Below the pieces are notes generated by a model. That model saw nothing but the letters and a program-made list of their open reading frames with translations, was not told the origin of the DNA and ran no database searches. Position numbers and translations under genes: made by a program. This document shows, in pieces, positions 11,411 through 22,980 of a stretch of 64,000 bases of DNA. The DNA lies in assembly GCA_038277395.1 (NCBI GenBank), contig CM076195.1, positions 24,452,327-24,516,326 on the forward strand. Direction: 5' to 3'. The DNA comes from Dryocosmus kuriphilus (taxonomy: Eukaryota; Arthropoda; Insecta; Hymenoptera; Cynipidae). Position 1 is the first letter of the stretch; every line of letters starts with the position of its first letter.

Positions 11411-12218
11411 CTCCCGTTGATAAGTTCTTCCCCTAATTCGCACAGCTTGGGTAAAAAGTACCGCATCTTTTTGAAGAGATCACATCTGTAGCAATGTTAC
11501 CATTGCACTCCCGTCAACATCTCTCCTCGTCTTTTGGCATTTCCTTGAGGGTTATTTCATGCACATGGGTAACGCTGTGTTTAAATGTATGAGCTGACTC
11601 GGTGAGGCAGTACCTTCCCTTCGTGAGGGAGATATTCCACTCTTACACCTGTCCGTTGCTCCTGATACAGCGAGCACGTGCTCCACAGACACCTTTGGCG
11701 ATAATTTATCACAGAAAAACAAAACAACACTCTTATTCTTTGTGCAGAATTATAACAAAAAATCAGGGGCACAAAAAGGATCACTATATCCAAGCTGCAA
11801 TGCATATACGGAACACGCACATAACATTTGTACCAGCTTATAGGTTATGTAAAACGCGTCACATAATCCAACACTATAAGTATCCTAAAAAAAATATTAT
11901 GAACGCTACCCATCTATGTTTCCCTGAAGGAGAACTTGGAGAAGATCCGTATGACCGCTTATATCTCAGAGCGTTAAAAACTCTGCAAAATATATAGACA
12001 TGCAAACGAAACACCGTAGCGAGCGAACGCATGCGCAGGATTCTAGGAAAACTAGGTGTACAGATTTCAAGGAAATTTTCTTCAGCTTTCATCTTCTTCC
12101 TTTTATTAAGATTTTAGAACTTTCAGAGTTCATCTTCAGACCAACAGAGGATACTAATTTCTAATATTTTCAAAAAAATTGTTAAAAAAGTTTTCTAGGA
12201 CTTTATAGATTCATATAC
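11411..12218. other. Unassigned sequence
   Basis: The only long ORF (11602-11997, +, 131 aa) has no motif I recognise, and its overlap with minus-strand ORFs of similar length argues against coding. No RNA gene or repeat structure is evident. Confidence 0.4.
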
Positions 12219-12975
12219 AAATTACCAAGTGAAGAGTTTATTTAACTTTTTTGACATTCAAGCGCATGTTTCATTAAGTTTGAACTAAGCCAAGATTTTT
12301 TTCTCTTTACACTTTTTTTGTACAGTTGAGTCGTTTTCAAATCACAGCGTTATAAACAATAAAATTTGCACTAAAAAAACTGACATATTTGCAGGATTAT
12401 AAGCACCTATTGGACCAAAAAATTTCAAATGAAATGCAAATTGCTTTTCAAGATACTTGCTCCATGCAGGAAAAAGAAAATTTCCGATTTAACTTAAGCT
12501 TTTGTTTTAAAGAAAAGTATAAATTGCTCTTTATGATGTTGTTAGTTATACTTGTGTATAAACAAAAATTTTAGTTTAATAGAAAATTTTTCCTGTATGG
12601 ACTAAGTGACTTGAAAAGCAATTTGAATGCCATTTGAAATTTTTTGATCCAATATGTGATGAGATATTTATCCGCAAATATGTCAATTTTAGTTTACATT
12701 TAATTGTTTATAATGCTATAAACTGAAATCGGCTAATTATAAAGAAAATATATAAAGGAGAAAAGTCTTGGCTTAGTTCAATCTTTCTGAAAAATGTGTC
12801 CGAATGACAAACAAAGTTAAATAAACAATTCACTTGGTAACTTGTTTATAAAAATAAAATGTTTTTGAAAATGGATTTAATAAAATGAAAGAATGGTAAA
12901 AAAATGAAGTAAACATTTGACTTGGTAATATGTTTATAAAAAACAATATTTTTGCAAATAAGTATAATAAAATAT
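12219..12975. mobile_element. Palindromic element with tandem-repeated end
   Basis: The left arm (12219-12485) and right arm (about 12565-12843) are inverted copies: TTACCAAGTGAA...GTTTATTTAAC on the left and GTTAAATAAAC...TTCACTTGGTAA on the right, plus the inner pair TCCATGCAGGAAAAAGAAAATTT / AAATTTTTCCTGTATGGA (partial). The right terminus is followed by a second diverged copy of its end, CTTGGTAATATGTTTATAAA at about 12921, about 95 bp after the first, so the end is tandemly duplicated. No coding capacity is seen. Confidence 0.75.
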
Positions 12976-14240
12976 AAGAACATAAAACCCATTTCGAAAT
13001 CACTTACAGAAAATTCGATCCGCATTTCTATAAAGGAAGTTATGGCCGTTTGAAAATACCGCTACGAACTCTAGGGATGAAAATCTCATCCCCTGTATCT
13101 TGGAAAGGGGTGGTAACAAAGTTCTGTCAAGTAGGGAGTGAACTCCAATTGAACAGATAAACAAATTCTGAAAATATGAAGACGCTCTACAAAAATGTCT
13201 TAAAAAGTTGGGGCAGTTGAAAAATAATGCCCCATATCTACTTATGGCTGCGATGGTTTAAATACAAAAATGTAAATATTTCGAGAAAAGGATCAGCTAA
13301 GATTTCACGGTTTGTGATTTTGGAAAACTACAAACGATACAGAAATATTTTAGGATGTTAGATTTTGGATCCATTTTCATGAAACTTTTTCCATCTTGGA
13401 GACCGGTGTGCGTTCCTTCGTTGTTAAGCAACTAAAAGTTTGTTTTATACGAGTACGCACCTTTTTTGTTATTGGTTTGCGATCCCGAAGTCCCCAGCCC
13501 CCGAAGTGCGAGTTTCAACTTTTGAACAAATTCAAAATTCATCAGAACACCTAATACCCAGTCTCCCTGATTTCTCCCGACTAGCAGAGCATCTTCGGGC
13601 ATCACCGTCCCCAAGACTGAACCATCCATCCCCCTTACGGTCCACAGCATTTACCCATTTTGCTTAACCCCCTGGCCTTAAAGATTTAGAATAACGCGCT
13701 ACGTCCTATGTAACATTTGTCGCTTACAAATAAACTTTCACCTTAATTGTAACCATTCCGTTTATTTTTACAAATTAGCTCCCTTCCCCGTTAATTTTAA
13801 TTAATGAGCCAGCATAGGTTGTCCCCAACATAGGTTGACCTCAGATTGACGCACAACGTGAGGTCCTGAGAAAAAACACCTTTTTGCATTTGACAGTCTC
13901 TAACCTTGCTCTAATCAAAACCTCCTTTTTTATCAAGACGCTAAAAAAATACCGAAAACGACTTTTTTTTATAAACGCTGGAAAAAAATAATAAAACCTA
14001 CGTTTTTCTTATACATCTAAAAAAATGATTAAATGACTACCCTTCATTGTTCACGTCGAAATAAGCGTAGTTCTAAGAAGAAGTATCACTTCCGCCGCGA
14101 CTTACGAATGGAAATTAATAATTCAAACATCAAGCTGTCTGGTTTACGTCATGCCCTCGATCCTAATTCACAGGTATTTCGTCCTGATCCATTTGGTCTC
14201 GCATTACCTAAAAAGAAAATATTTCCTGTGATCGTTCGCG
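12976..14240. other. Unassigned sequence left of the large TIR element
   Basis: No recognisable gene. A short plus ORF (14033-14245, 70 aa, basic) runs up to the edge of the TIR element at 14241 and could be an exon piece of whatever was there before. CCCCAGCCCCCGAAG-type C-rich sequence near 13490-13670 gives overlapping ORFs without motifs. Confidence 0.4.
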
Positions 14241-14680
14241 TATAATGTTAATGAAAAAACCACATTTTTTGAACTGTATTGTTATTAATTAGCCACTGCT
14301 GTATACGGTTACCATAGTAACTAATAGTGCAAAGTTCAAAAATCTATGTCAAAACAGGTATTGTTGATAAGATTTTTTTTTAATTTGCAACCATATTGTT
14401 AAAAAATGATTTTTTTTTAGAATGAAGAACTCTGTCACTGCTTCAATATAGCAATGGGTTTCCATTTTGTAACCCGTGCTGAATCCCAGTTGCCTGGTCA
14501 AAGTGATGACCACCTTTGACCTTTTTGCAACTATCGAGTTAATGGACGAATTTTACATAGAAATAAAGAGCGTAAAATTTCAATCATTATGTAACGCGGT
14601 TGCCATGGCTTCGATGGTGCAAATAAGCTGTTGTTCGTATCAAACAATTTCGCGCGGCGTAACAAGACGACGACACGGAT
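14241..14680 (+). repeat. Left terminal inverted repeat of the large element
   Basis: Intact, uninterrupted copy of the terminal repeat. It contains CCACTGCTGTATACGGTTAC, GTAACCCGTGCTGAATCCCA and GCGCGGCGTAACAAGACGAC, each found inverted near the right end. Confidence 0.85.
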
Positions 14681-17600
14681 CGGCGCCACGAGCTATTGAA
14701 TAGAGAAGGACGGAACAAAAACCCAGTTTCTTCTCGCTCATCCTCACGTATGCCTGTCGCATTCGAGTGTCGTTTTTGACAAGATTTAGTTGAAAATTTA
14801 TGGAAAAAAAGAACTTTTATGTGGCACCTTCATGACACCATTATTAAACCTAATTGAATTTTGAAACCTTTATGAATTTTGGAACATTTATGAATTTTGA
14901 AACCTTTATTACAATTATTGAATTTTTCAGTTATTGAATTTTACTGAATTAATCAATTTCAATTAATCAATTAAATTCAATTCAATTATTAATATCATTA
15001 TACTAATTATTTATTGACATCAATGGAATTATAAATATTTTTAATTGCATTACTAATTTAATTTATAATTAAACTTAATTCAAATACTCAATTAAATGGA
15101 GCCATTTAATTGGTTGGTAAATGCTTAAAACAGACTTGTAACTTGAAGGAATGCAGATGATCAATTCTGTAGTGTAAATAAAGATAACGAAAAATCTTAA
15201 AACGTATTTATTAAAATCTAGTTTTGGTACAATCAGTCTGAGATAAATGAACACTGTACAAACACAAATTAAACTGAAATTGCTGTGACCGATTACACAA
15301 GTAAAAATCACATGAGATGACCCTCACATTAGAATGCGAATAAGAGTTTCATTACGTCGCTTGGTAAGAAGAGTAACATTTTTGACATGCTACTATCCTG
15401 AATCTGAATCAGAACTATCATATTCACATTGCAAGTCATTTTCGTCCATTGTAACATTCTCATCATCTTCGGTTACAAGTAAAACATCTTCAACAGTAAG
15501 AGGAGTTGAATCCTCAGGATTCAAGAATGCGCACGATGATTTCGTAGCATTCAGCCACATTGAAGATACAAAAGTAGTACGCCAGACTTTTTGTTTCAAA
15601 GATTTCCAACACGGAGGAATATTGCTGGAATCAAAACCTTTTACGGAATCCAAAAAATTTTTCGCCTTACCTTTTTTGGAGTATGTTATTTGAAAAATTT
15701 CATAACGCGCAGTATTTACGCTGGAGCAATTTTTGATTCCATACATCAAACACGTAAACTCTTGTATCACATCTACTTTCTCATCGTAAAATACAACTGT
15801 CTCATCTATCAATGAAGAAAACACGTTTCGGAAATTGACACTTCTTTCGAGTAAGCGGAAAGGCCGGAGTTTTCCTTTACGGAAGAATGCAGCAGTGTAA
15901 TCTGAACCGGTGTAGGCATGAAATCCAGGTAGAGCAAGACATAATGACAAACCTAACTTTGATGCTATCTCTGTACAGTTTGTGCAGGTACGTTGATTAT
16001 TTTTGGTATTTTCATCATCTATCCAAACTTGCACTGTCGGAAATTTGTGAATATTGCCAAGCAAAATGACAAGACCGTCCGTATCTGATGCTTTGATAAG
16101 GATTTTTGCGTGAGGATTAGCCTTACTTATATGAAAAATGATTCTTGTGTCGGCTTCTTCGTGGTTGCATTCTAGCAGGTACTCTTCTTCTTTTCTAATG
16201 TGATTACCTTCCCGAATAAAAGCAAAACTTATTTCATCAGCAGTAAGAATGACTTTTTTGTCCTTTATGATTAGCGCCATGCAATCGTTTTCCCAATATT
16301 GAGAAAAAAATCGGACTAACGATTCTTTGAACTTGTAGTTTTTCAGAGCGAGTAAGAAATTAACGGGTCTAGTTTGCTGAGGTCCTGTGATGTTGTACTC
16401 TATATCATATTCTGAACGGTGTTGCCATTCGTAATCCTTGATAGAAGGAATCAGATATCTGTCGAATACAAGATGAATTTCAGTCGCCTGAGTTGCACAC
16501 AATTTCGTCAAAATTGTTCATGAAACAGCGTCGAAAGTCGATGAGATTTTCGCTCCCAGGAGATGCAAAAAATAAAAACCATCGGTTATCATAATGTCAA
16601 TGTCACCTGGAACTGTGAATTCGATACATGATTTTAGGGTTTTCGCAAGTACGGACTTATCTGTTTCGAACATGTCGCCGTTACACGGAAAGAGCGCAGG
16701 GGGTGCCGGAGCCAAACGATACGTAAGACAGTGTTGAATGTCTACCTTTTCATCGATTGAAATTGACAATAGACGTCCAAAAATGTCCCTTTCCATTTTT
16801 AATAATGCTTGTTTTTTAATTTTTCTTATTTTTCTGCACTTTCTTCACGCATTCGTGCGAAAAATTGAGGATTTTTTTGCGCTTAATTGATTTCGAAAAC
16901 CTACTTTCATCGGCATTGCAATCATCGATAAATTTGTACTTTTGCTCTCGACCTACGGTTTGCGCACCCAAAAGAAATCTAAAACTTCAGGTGAAGTAGC
17001 TCTTCCAGATGAAACATTGAACAATTGATTTTCATCGACGTTTTTATCAAAATGCTTAACATTTGCTCTGAAATTTGTTATTATGGATTCCAATGCTTTT
17101 TCATCTCGTTCAGCTCTGCTTTTTAACAGTGAAGTAGCAACGTCATCATTACGCGTAAGTTTGATATCAGTCATCAATTGGGAAATGATTTTTGTCCTCA
17201 GAGCGTGACTCGCCGCCCATCGCTCTCGAGCCTCTATCGAAATCGTAAAGTGACCTACTCCTGTCAATGTTTTTGCGGCATCAGCATTGATCGTTTGTTC
17301 GAAAGTTAAGTCGACTGGAGAACGTGAAAAATTTCCATTTGTCCGCTTTACTCCAAAGGCACCGCGAGCAAAATCAAAAGCGAGATAGGAATAGTTCAAT
17401 TTCAATTTCATCAAATTACTGGCATAAAATACTGACCATCGGGCATAATTTGGTTGATTTAAAGTGAAAAAAGGACCTGACACGTCAAAAACGGAGTCAA
17501 TATATAACTCCAAGTCACTGAAACGAATACTTCGAGAAAGACGCAAGTACTTGTGAACTAATTCAACGTACAACATGCAATATTGCGCTGTCCTCCCGTG

Positions 17601-19362
17601 CTGACCAGAGAATGTTCTCTCGCAATAGCGTTGATATCGAGCAACAACATTTTGCAAGGCAGAAGATAACTCGATGTGAAATTTTCGGTTGGTAGGATTT
17701 TCGAGAAGACGATTTATATCTTTAGCTACAACTTCTGGAAACAATTCATTTTCCAACTGGAACCGCTCAACGTGAAGCAAGTGCAAAGCAGCGGCAAGCA
17801 AAACGCTCCATTGTTTCGCGGACCACTGAGTTTGACGCAGGTGATGAATTTAACTGCGGTAGGTAATCTACAACTTGACGCTGACTATCTTCAATGAATG
17901 TCTGATCTAACCAAATTAACTTCAGCTTGCACAGTGACAGTGAAATTGCCCACACAGCATCTCTAGTGATAGTCATTTCCTTTTCAATTTCGCAATCGCG
18001 AGGAAAACTTTTAATGTCTTCTGTCGTAAGTAAAATCACGTTTGTCGTTAAATTTTTTAAGTATAGTTGAATATCTTTTCTTATCAGCTCAAAATGACGT
18101 CTTTTTGGGTGAGGTGGTCCCGAGGAGTTACAATCAGTGTCTCGCAAAGTATAAGGTAACGAATTTTCGACCGCGGCTGATTCGTTTGACGGTACATTAT
18201 GAGAAGCATCAAATTTGTAAATAATACAGACAGCATCATGTAGGGTATCTTTACCACTGGTCGTATCAACAAACTGATCGAAATTGTCGAAAGCGATTTT
18301 AGTACACAGGCCAAATGTTGGGTTAATACCTGACGGAATCAAAGAGTTGTTATTGTGAACCATGCAAGTCAATTCTGCCTCGATTTCTTCAGCAAGATTG
18401 TACCAGGTTGTATACCCGTACCGATTCAGAATAGTCATGACATTCCGGCTGCTAGTAATAGATTTTATAGCAACACCGAAACACGAGATGCTTTCTGGGT
18501 TTCACGCGACTTTTACTTGTTGCATAAATTATGTCACTGCAGATTGAATGTATTCTTACAAGGTCATCTTCAGAATCTTGCCGACGACTATCTGGACCTT
18601 GGATAATCCTGCTAACGAAAGACAATAACTCCTTTGGAATGTTACATTCGCCTTGAAGCACATCATCCAATGATAAGTTTTCATTAGACAACTTTTGAAC
18701 ATCAATCGAAGTTATTAAATTTCGTAGATAACAGGCTGCGTTACTTAACTTGCTTTCTTCATTTTTTTCAATTTCAGAAATTGCGCTAGCTAATTGACTA
18801 ACATTAAGATCTTTTTTATAAACAATCTTTTTAAAATTTTTTCTAGTGACTGTTGAACAATGACCTCACCTCCAAACGCATTGAAAATTTTTGTTTCCAA
18901 GTTGCTACTTCGAAAACTTTGTAATATTTCGCTCGAAATATTCTTCCCCTGAAACTCTTGTAAGAAAGCCCTGGACCGTTCAAGTACGTCTGACAAGTAT
19001 AGGACTTTTCCGTTTTCAATTATTTCCTGTCGTATTGTAACGGATATGAATGGAAAGCTTCTTTGTGTAGTTGCCGACTACTGTGCCAAGGCCCACTCAC
19101 AGGTTGTTCATCCGCCGACGGTTTTTCGAACGATGTTGCATATGACGCGTATTTGTCGTTTTGACTTTCTCGAAGAAGCCGCCGATGCCTTTTCTTGCAA
19201 TAACGACGACTCTTCTTGCATTAACGATGGCTCTCCTTGCATTAATGATGACTCTAATTGCATTAACGATTGCTCTTCTTGCATTACCAATGACTCAGGT
19301 AACGTCGAAGAAGTGTCTGCTTCAATAGTCGATCGTTCAGAAGTGGAGGCTGTGGTTGAATC

Positions 19363-20381
19363 CTGAAAATGTACATATATTGGTTATACTCTTATGAGTA
19401 TAATGTACTTTGACAGAAACGACAAAACGTTCTAAATTTTTCCTCCGTAAATTTGTTTTTGAAATAAAAGGAAAATTGAGCTTCAAAAATGGAAGCATTT
19501 CTATTGAAAAAGAGATGCCATGTTTCATAATTGCGCTGTAAAAAAAAAGAATGCATCATCAATTTTTTCAAATATAACGTTCCGAAGTGAGCTTGAAAGT
19601 GAATTCGACAATCGTGTTGTTAATATCTGCTTGAAAAAGAAACTGTAATGAAAACTTTAAAATGAAAAATTGAAATTTGAGAATAAAACTTAATTTGAAA
19701 TTTGAAATTGCATTGAAATTGAAATTTGAGAAATAAAAAACAAACTTTGAAATCGTTCATACTTTAAAAATGAAACTTTTAAAAAACCCTTAAAACGGAG
19801 ATTTCAATTAGAACCAATAAAAGGATCTTTGGAATTGCTACTTCAAAAATAGAACAATAAAACAAATCTCCAAAAAGAACATAGGGGAAATAATTTTTAT
19901 AAATGAAACTATACAATTAAAACTTAAGAAAATACATTTTGAAATTTATACTTGAAAAACTGAACTTCGAAATAAATTTTGAGGCAACGAAAATTGAAAA
20001 TTTAAATTTGAGAAGTAAAACTGTAAAATCAAAACTTAAAAAATAAATATTCTTGTGTAACTTGAGATAAAGAATCGAACTGAACCGTAAAATGAAATTA
20101 TTTTTAAGAAATGTATTAGATATAACTTTACATCTTCTTTAAATGAACTTTTGATATAATTTCGGAAACATTACATTGAAAATATAACTTAAAAATCAAA
20201 AGTGTGAACTGAAACTTGGAAAATAACTTCATGCAACAGAAAATTTCAACATTGAAGTTTACACATTGTACTTATAAAAAGAAATGTAATGCAACTGAAT
20301 TTCTGTATTTAATTTCGTAATTGCTTATTAAACATGCTAACTCCGTATTTCTCACTTCCTCTACGCAATATTCATACTTAC
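19363..20381 (-). other. Intron 2 of the element gene, TTGAAA-rich
   Basis: The stretch is bounded by a GTAAGT donor and a TTTTCAG acceptor on the minus strand. It is built largely of drifting GAAATTGAAATTTGAGAA-like words without a fixed period. I see no gene in it. Confidence 0.6.
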
Positions 20382-20531
20382 CTTCTGAATAGCGCCAGAA
20401 CAATTAAAAACACCCACAGATTTAGAAAGAGGTGCACTACTGTTTTCTTTCTGGGTTTTTGATTCACTTCCTGGATTTTCAGAACTTTACATTTCCGGCA
20501 TAGCATTATTCTTTGCAGCGCTATCACCATT

Positions 20532-20934
20532 CTATAAGAAAGTCAACAAAAATCAAATAAAAAGTTTCCAAGCAAACACACGATCAAATTTGGACAAACA
20601 AAAAATGTTAAAAAAGGTTTCCAGTAAATTCCAAGCAAGAAAAACAAAAAAAACGAAGACAACCAAAAAAAACCCTTCCTTCTTTTTCTTTTCCTCGTCT
20701 TATTTTTTTTATACTTTACTTAAAAACCCAATCAAAAATCAACCAAAAACCAACTAAAAAGCATGACAACTTTTCGGTGCTCATGCAACACCCTTATCAA
20801 AGCACAAAAAACAAAGTAAAAAATAAAAATATCACCCACCCAGGTATGTGAGGCCGCCAAGATGTTCCATCTTTGAGACCTAATTAAATTATTATTATTT
20901 GTTTTTTACTATTATTTTATTTATTTTTATTATT

Positions 20935-20965
<31 letters not shown>

Positions 20966-21309
20966 TATTTTACTTTTGATGTTGGACGTTAAAGGAGTAT
21001 TTTTGGTTTAGATGAGTTCTAAATTTCCTTTGAGTCAAAAAAATGTAACAGATGTATTAACTGTACCTGAAGTTTTAGGTACAGGCCAAGTTCGGGATAA
21101 TACCGCTGTCTTCTCTCTCTCTCTGTCTCCCTCTCCATCTCTCTAATTCTCTCTCTTTCTCTCTAATATATTGTCATCTATATCTAATCTCGTTGACAAT
21201 GGAATTGGACAGAGTGGTCATAGCTGCAGTTATTAAACTTAAATTTTTTTTGAGATATCAAGACGCAGAAATTCCACGTGGAAAAAATGTAACTTAGAAA
21301 AGTATTTAC
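20532..21309 (-). other. Intron 1 of the element gene
   Basis: It lies between CAG|GTAAAT at 21309 and the TTATAG acceptor at 20532. It contains an ATT microsatellite (about 20890-20975) and a CT microsatellite (about 21112-21165). No coding content is recognised. Confidence 0.6.
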
Positions 21310-21902
21310 CTGCAACTTTTCACGAAACTTGACGAAACCATCTCGAAATTTACTTTTCAAAACAATTATTTTCTTGAAGCATTGCGGATGTTTGCCGATT
21401 TTATTCAGACTTTCATGATACAATTCTACTTCTCTATGTGCCTGGTTTTTGTGACGCCGAAAAGCCAACATTTGGCTACATTTTGTAAAAGATTCGTCAT
21501 TAAAATCCGTGACGCCTTCATCCCTTTCTCCGCACAAAAAACACTTCTTCATTGCAGGGATTACTTGCACAAATCATACTGAACTAAAAATCCGTGTCGT
21601 TGTCTTGCCGCGCCGCGCGAAAATGATTGATGCGAGCAACAACTTAATTGCACCATCGGAGCCACGGCAACCACGTTACATAGTGATTGAAATTTCACGC
21701 TCTTTATTTCTATGTAAAATGCGTCCATTAACTCGAAAGTTGCGAAGAGGTCAAAGGTGATCACCACTTTGACCAGGTAACTGAGATTCAGCACGGGTTA
21801 CACAATGGCAACCCATTGCTATATTGAAGCAGTGACCGAGTTCTTTACTTTAAAAAAATCATTCTTTAACAATATGGTAGCAAATTAAGAAAAAAAGTAG
21901 AA

Positions 21903-22845
21903 CGTGTCGCGGGACACGCGGTAGGAACGGAGTTCCTTTCGTTAATTCAACTAACTATGAATGTATTTTATAAAAAATAAAAATTTCAATTTTTTAACTT
22001 CAAACTGCGACACGACGACCATTATATACACTGCTGCATTACTTCAGTCGGTGAGGCGCTACCATTTTATCATTGCCGAAAAACTGATGATTACGTAATT
22101 TCGTTAAAACAAAAATTCCAGAAATTATCTTTGAATAAATTAATAACAATAGATCCAGCAGTCCAAGCAGCTCTCAGAAACCAATTATTTCCAAGTACTT
22201 GCGATGAGAAAGATGATGAGCCAAAATAAAAGCTTGTATTACATTTTTACTACTTTTAATATTGTAATATTCCGATCTAATATTATTTTACTTCTATTAA
22301 TTTATTTTCACTAGAACTAAACATGATTTGACATAACGTAGAATAATAAAATGGAAAAATATTTTTATTGTTTATTACAGTTTCATTTGTACAAATATAC
22401 ATGTCAATAAGGTACAAACTACATATAAAGCATTAGCTATATAGCTCTTGCTGTATGTTTTTCTCTGCTTCGTAAATACGTACACGCTGGCAGGCAAGAA
22501 TGGGAGCGAGCGAGACAGAGAGAATGAGAGCGAGAAAGACAAATGCGTACACACTGGCTGCTTAGGCAGGCGAGGGGCGGCAAAAGTGGGGATCGCCAGC
22601 CTGGTAGGCTATAGAGACGAGGTCAGTGCGCTAGCTGATTCGACTCTCTCTCTCTCTCTTTCTCTTTCTCTTTCTCGCTGCTCTAACTATGGAGTCTCAC
22701 TCTCTCTCTTTCTCACTGCTCTAGTAGGGACCGCCACGGGGAACGCGTTCCCCATAACGCATTCCGAATAAAGCACTCCGTGTGGCGTTTCACTTTTTGC
22801 CGACTGGGACCACCCGCCAAAACTTAACCTAAGGAACTCCGTTCC
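21903..22845 (-). mobile_element. MITE copy B (943 bp), long version of 2971-3496
   Basis: The element begins CGTGTCGCGGGACACGCGGT and ends AGGAACTCCGTTCC, the reverse orientation of copy A. It keeps about 480 bp (21960-22440) that copy A lacks, so copy A is an internal-deletion derivative with its breakpoint near CTACATATAAAGC. It inserted into a T-tract of the host element's terminal repeat and is therefore younger than it. Confidence 0.85.
22003..22229 (+). pseudogene. Possible coding remnant inside MITE copy B
   Basis: One frame stays open for about 75 codons to a TAA at 22227. It has protein-like composition (for example QKFQKLSLNKLITIDPAVQA, ending CDEKDDEPK) and begins with a His/Cys-containing stretch. 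It could be the C-terminal end of the transposase of the autonomous parent element. I do not recognise the family and there is no ATG. Confidence 0.35.
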
Positions 22846-22980
22846 AAAATCTTGTAAACAATCTCTGTTTTGACATAGATTTTCGAATTTTGCACTAAAG
22901 TTAATATGGCAACCGTATACAGCAGTGGCTAATTAATAACAATACAGTTTAAAAAACGTGATTTTTTTATTAACATTATA

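Larger units (their letters stand above)
15393..21552 (-). pseudogene. Spliced element gene with FEN1/XPG-like C-terminal half
   Basis: I infer ATG at 21552; an upstream GTG is also in frame. Exon 1 (21552-21310) encodes CFLCGERDEG...C...H and ends CAG|GTAAAT. Exon 2 is 20531-20382 (acceptor TTATAG, donor AAG|GTAAGT). The last exon starts at 19362 after TTTTCAG. All junctions are phase 0. The C-terminal part, 16796-15393, reads HLVFDRY, NHEEADTRIIFH, KASDTDGLVILL and LPGFHAYTGSDYT. Spaced acidic residues plus a G-x-D-Y box are what FEN1/XPG-type nucleases show, so I infer such a fold. The middle (19000-16953) reads as the conserved companion region of the same repetitive animal protein family: IENGKVLYLSDVLERSRAF, TSGKDTLHDAV, NQPNYARW and DLTFEQTINADAA. 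Damage: TAA in exon 2, stops near 19120, frameshifts near 18830, 18480, 17800 and 16985, and TGA at 16518. A segment seems missing near 17800. Confidence 0.75.
14241..22980 (-). mobile_element. Large DNA element with 440-bp terminal inverted repeats
   Basis: The left end reads TATAATGTTAATGAAAAAAC and the right end reads its inverted counterpart (ATTAACATTATA). Homology extends inward for about 440 bp on both sides, to GACACGGAT at 14680 and its complement at 21590. The palindromic TATA at each edge fits a TA or TATA target duplication, but this cannot be separated from the terminus itself. The right repeat is split by a 943-bp MITE (21903-22845). A single spliced minus-strand gene starts within 40 bp of the inner edge of the right repeat, so its promoter probably lies in that repeat. 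Total length is 8740 bp, about 7.8 kb without the MITE. Confidence 0.85.
21590..22980 (-). repeat. Right terminal inverted repeat, split by a MITE
   Basis: The two parts (21590-21902 and 22846-22980) are inverted homologues of 14241-14680. Comparison with the uninterrupted left repeat places the insertion within the T-tract of AAGATTTTTTTT. Confidence 0.85.

Noticed and set aside
11602..11997. 131-aa plus-strand ORF
   Set aside because: No recognisable motif and overlapping antisense ORFs of similar length; not enough to call a gene.
19046..19366. Plus ORF with repeated Cys-Ile-Asn-Asp words
   Set aside because: Antisense shadow of a Ser-Leu-Met-Gln-Glu repeat in the minus-strand element gene.
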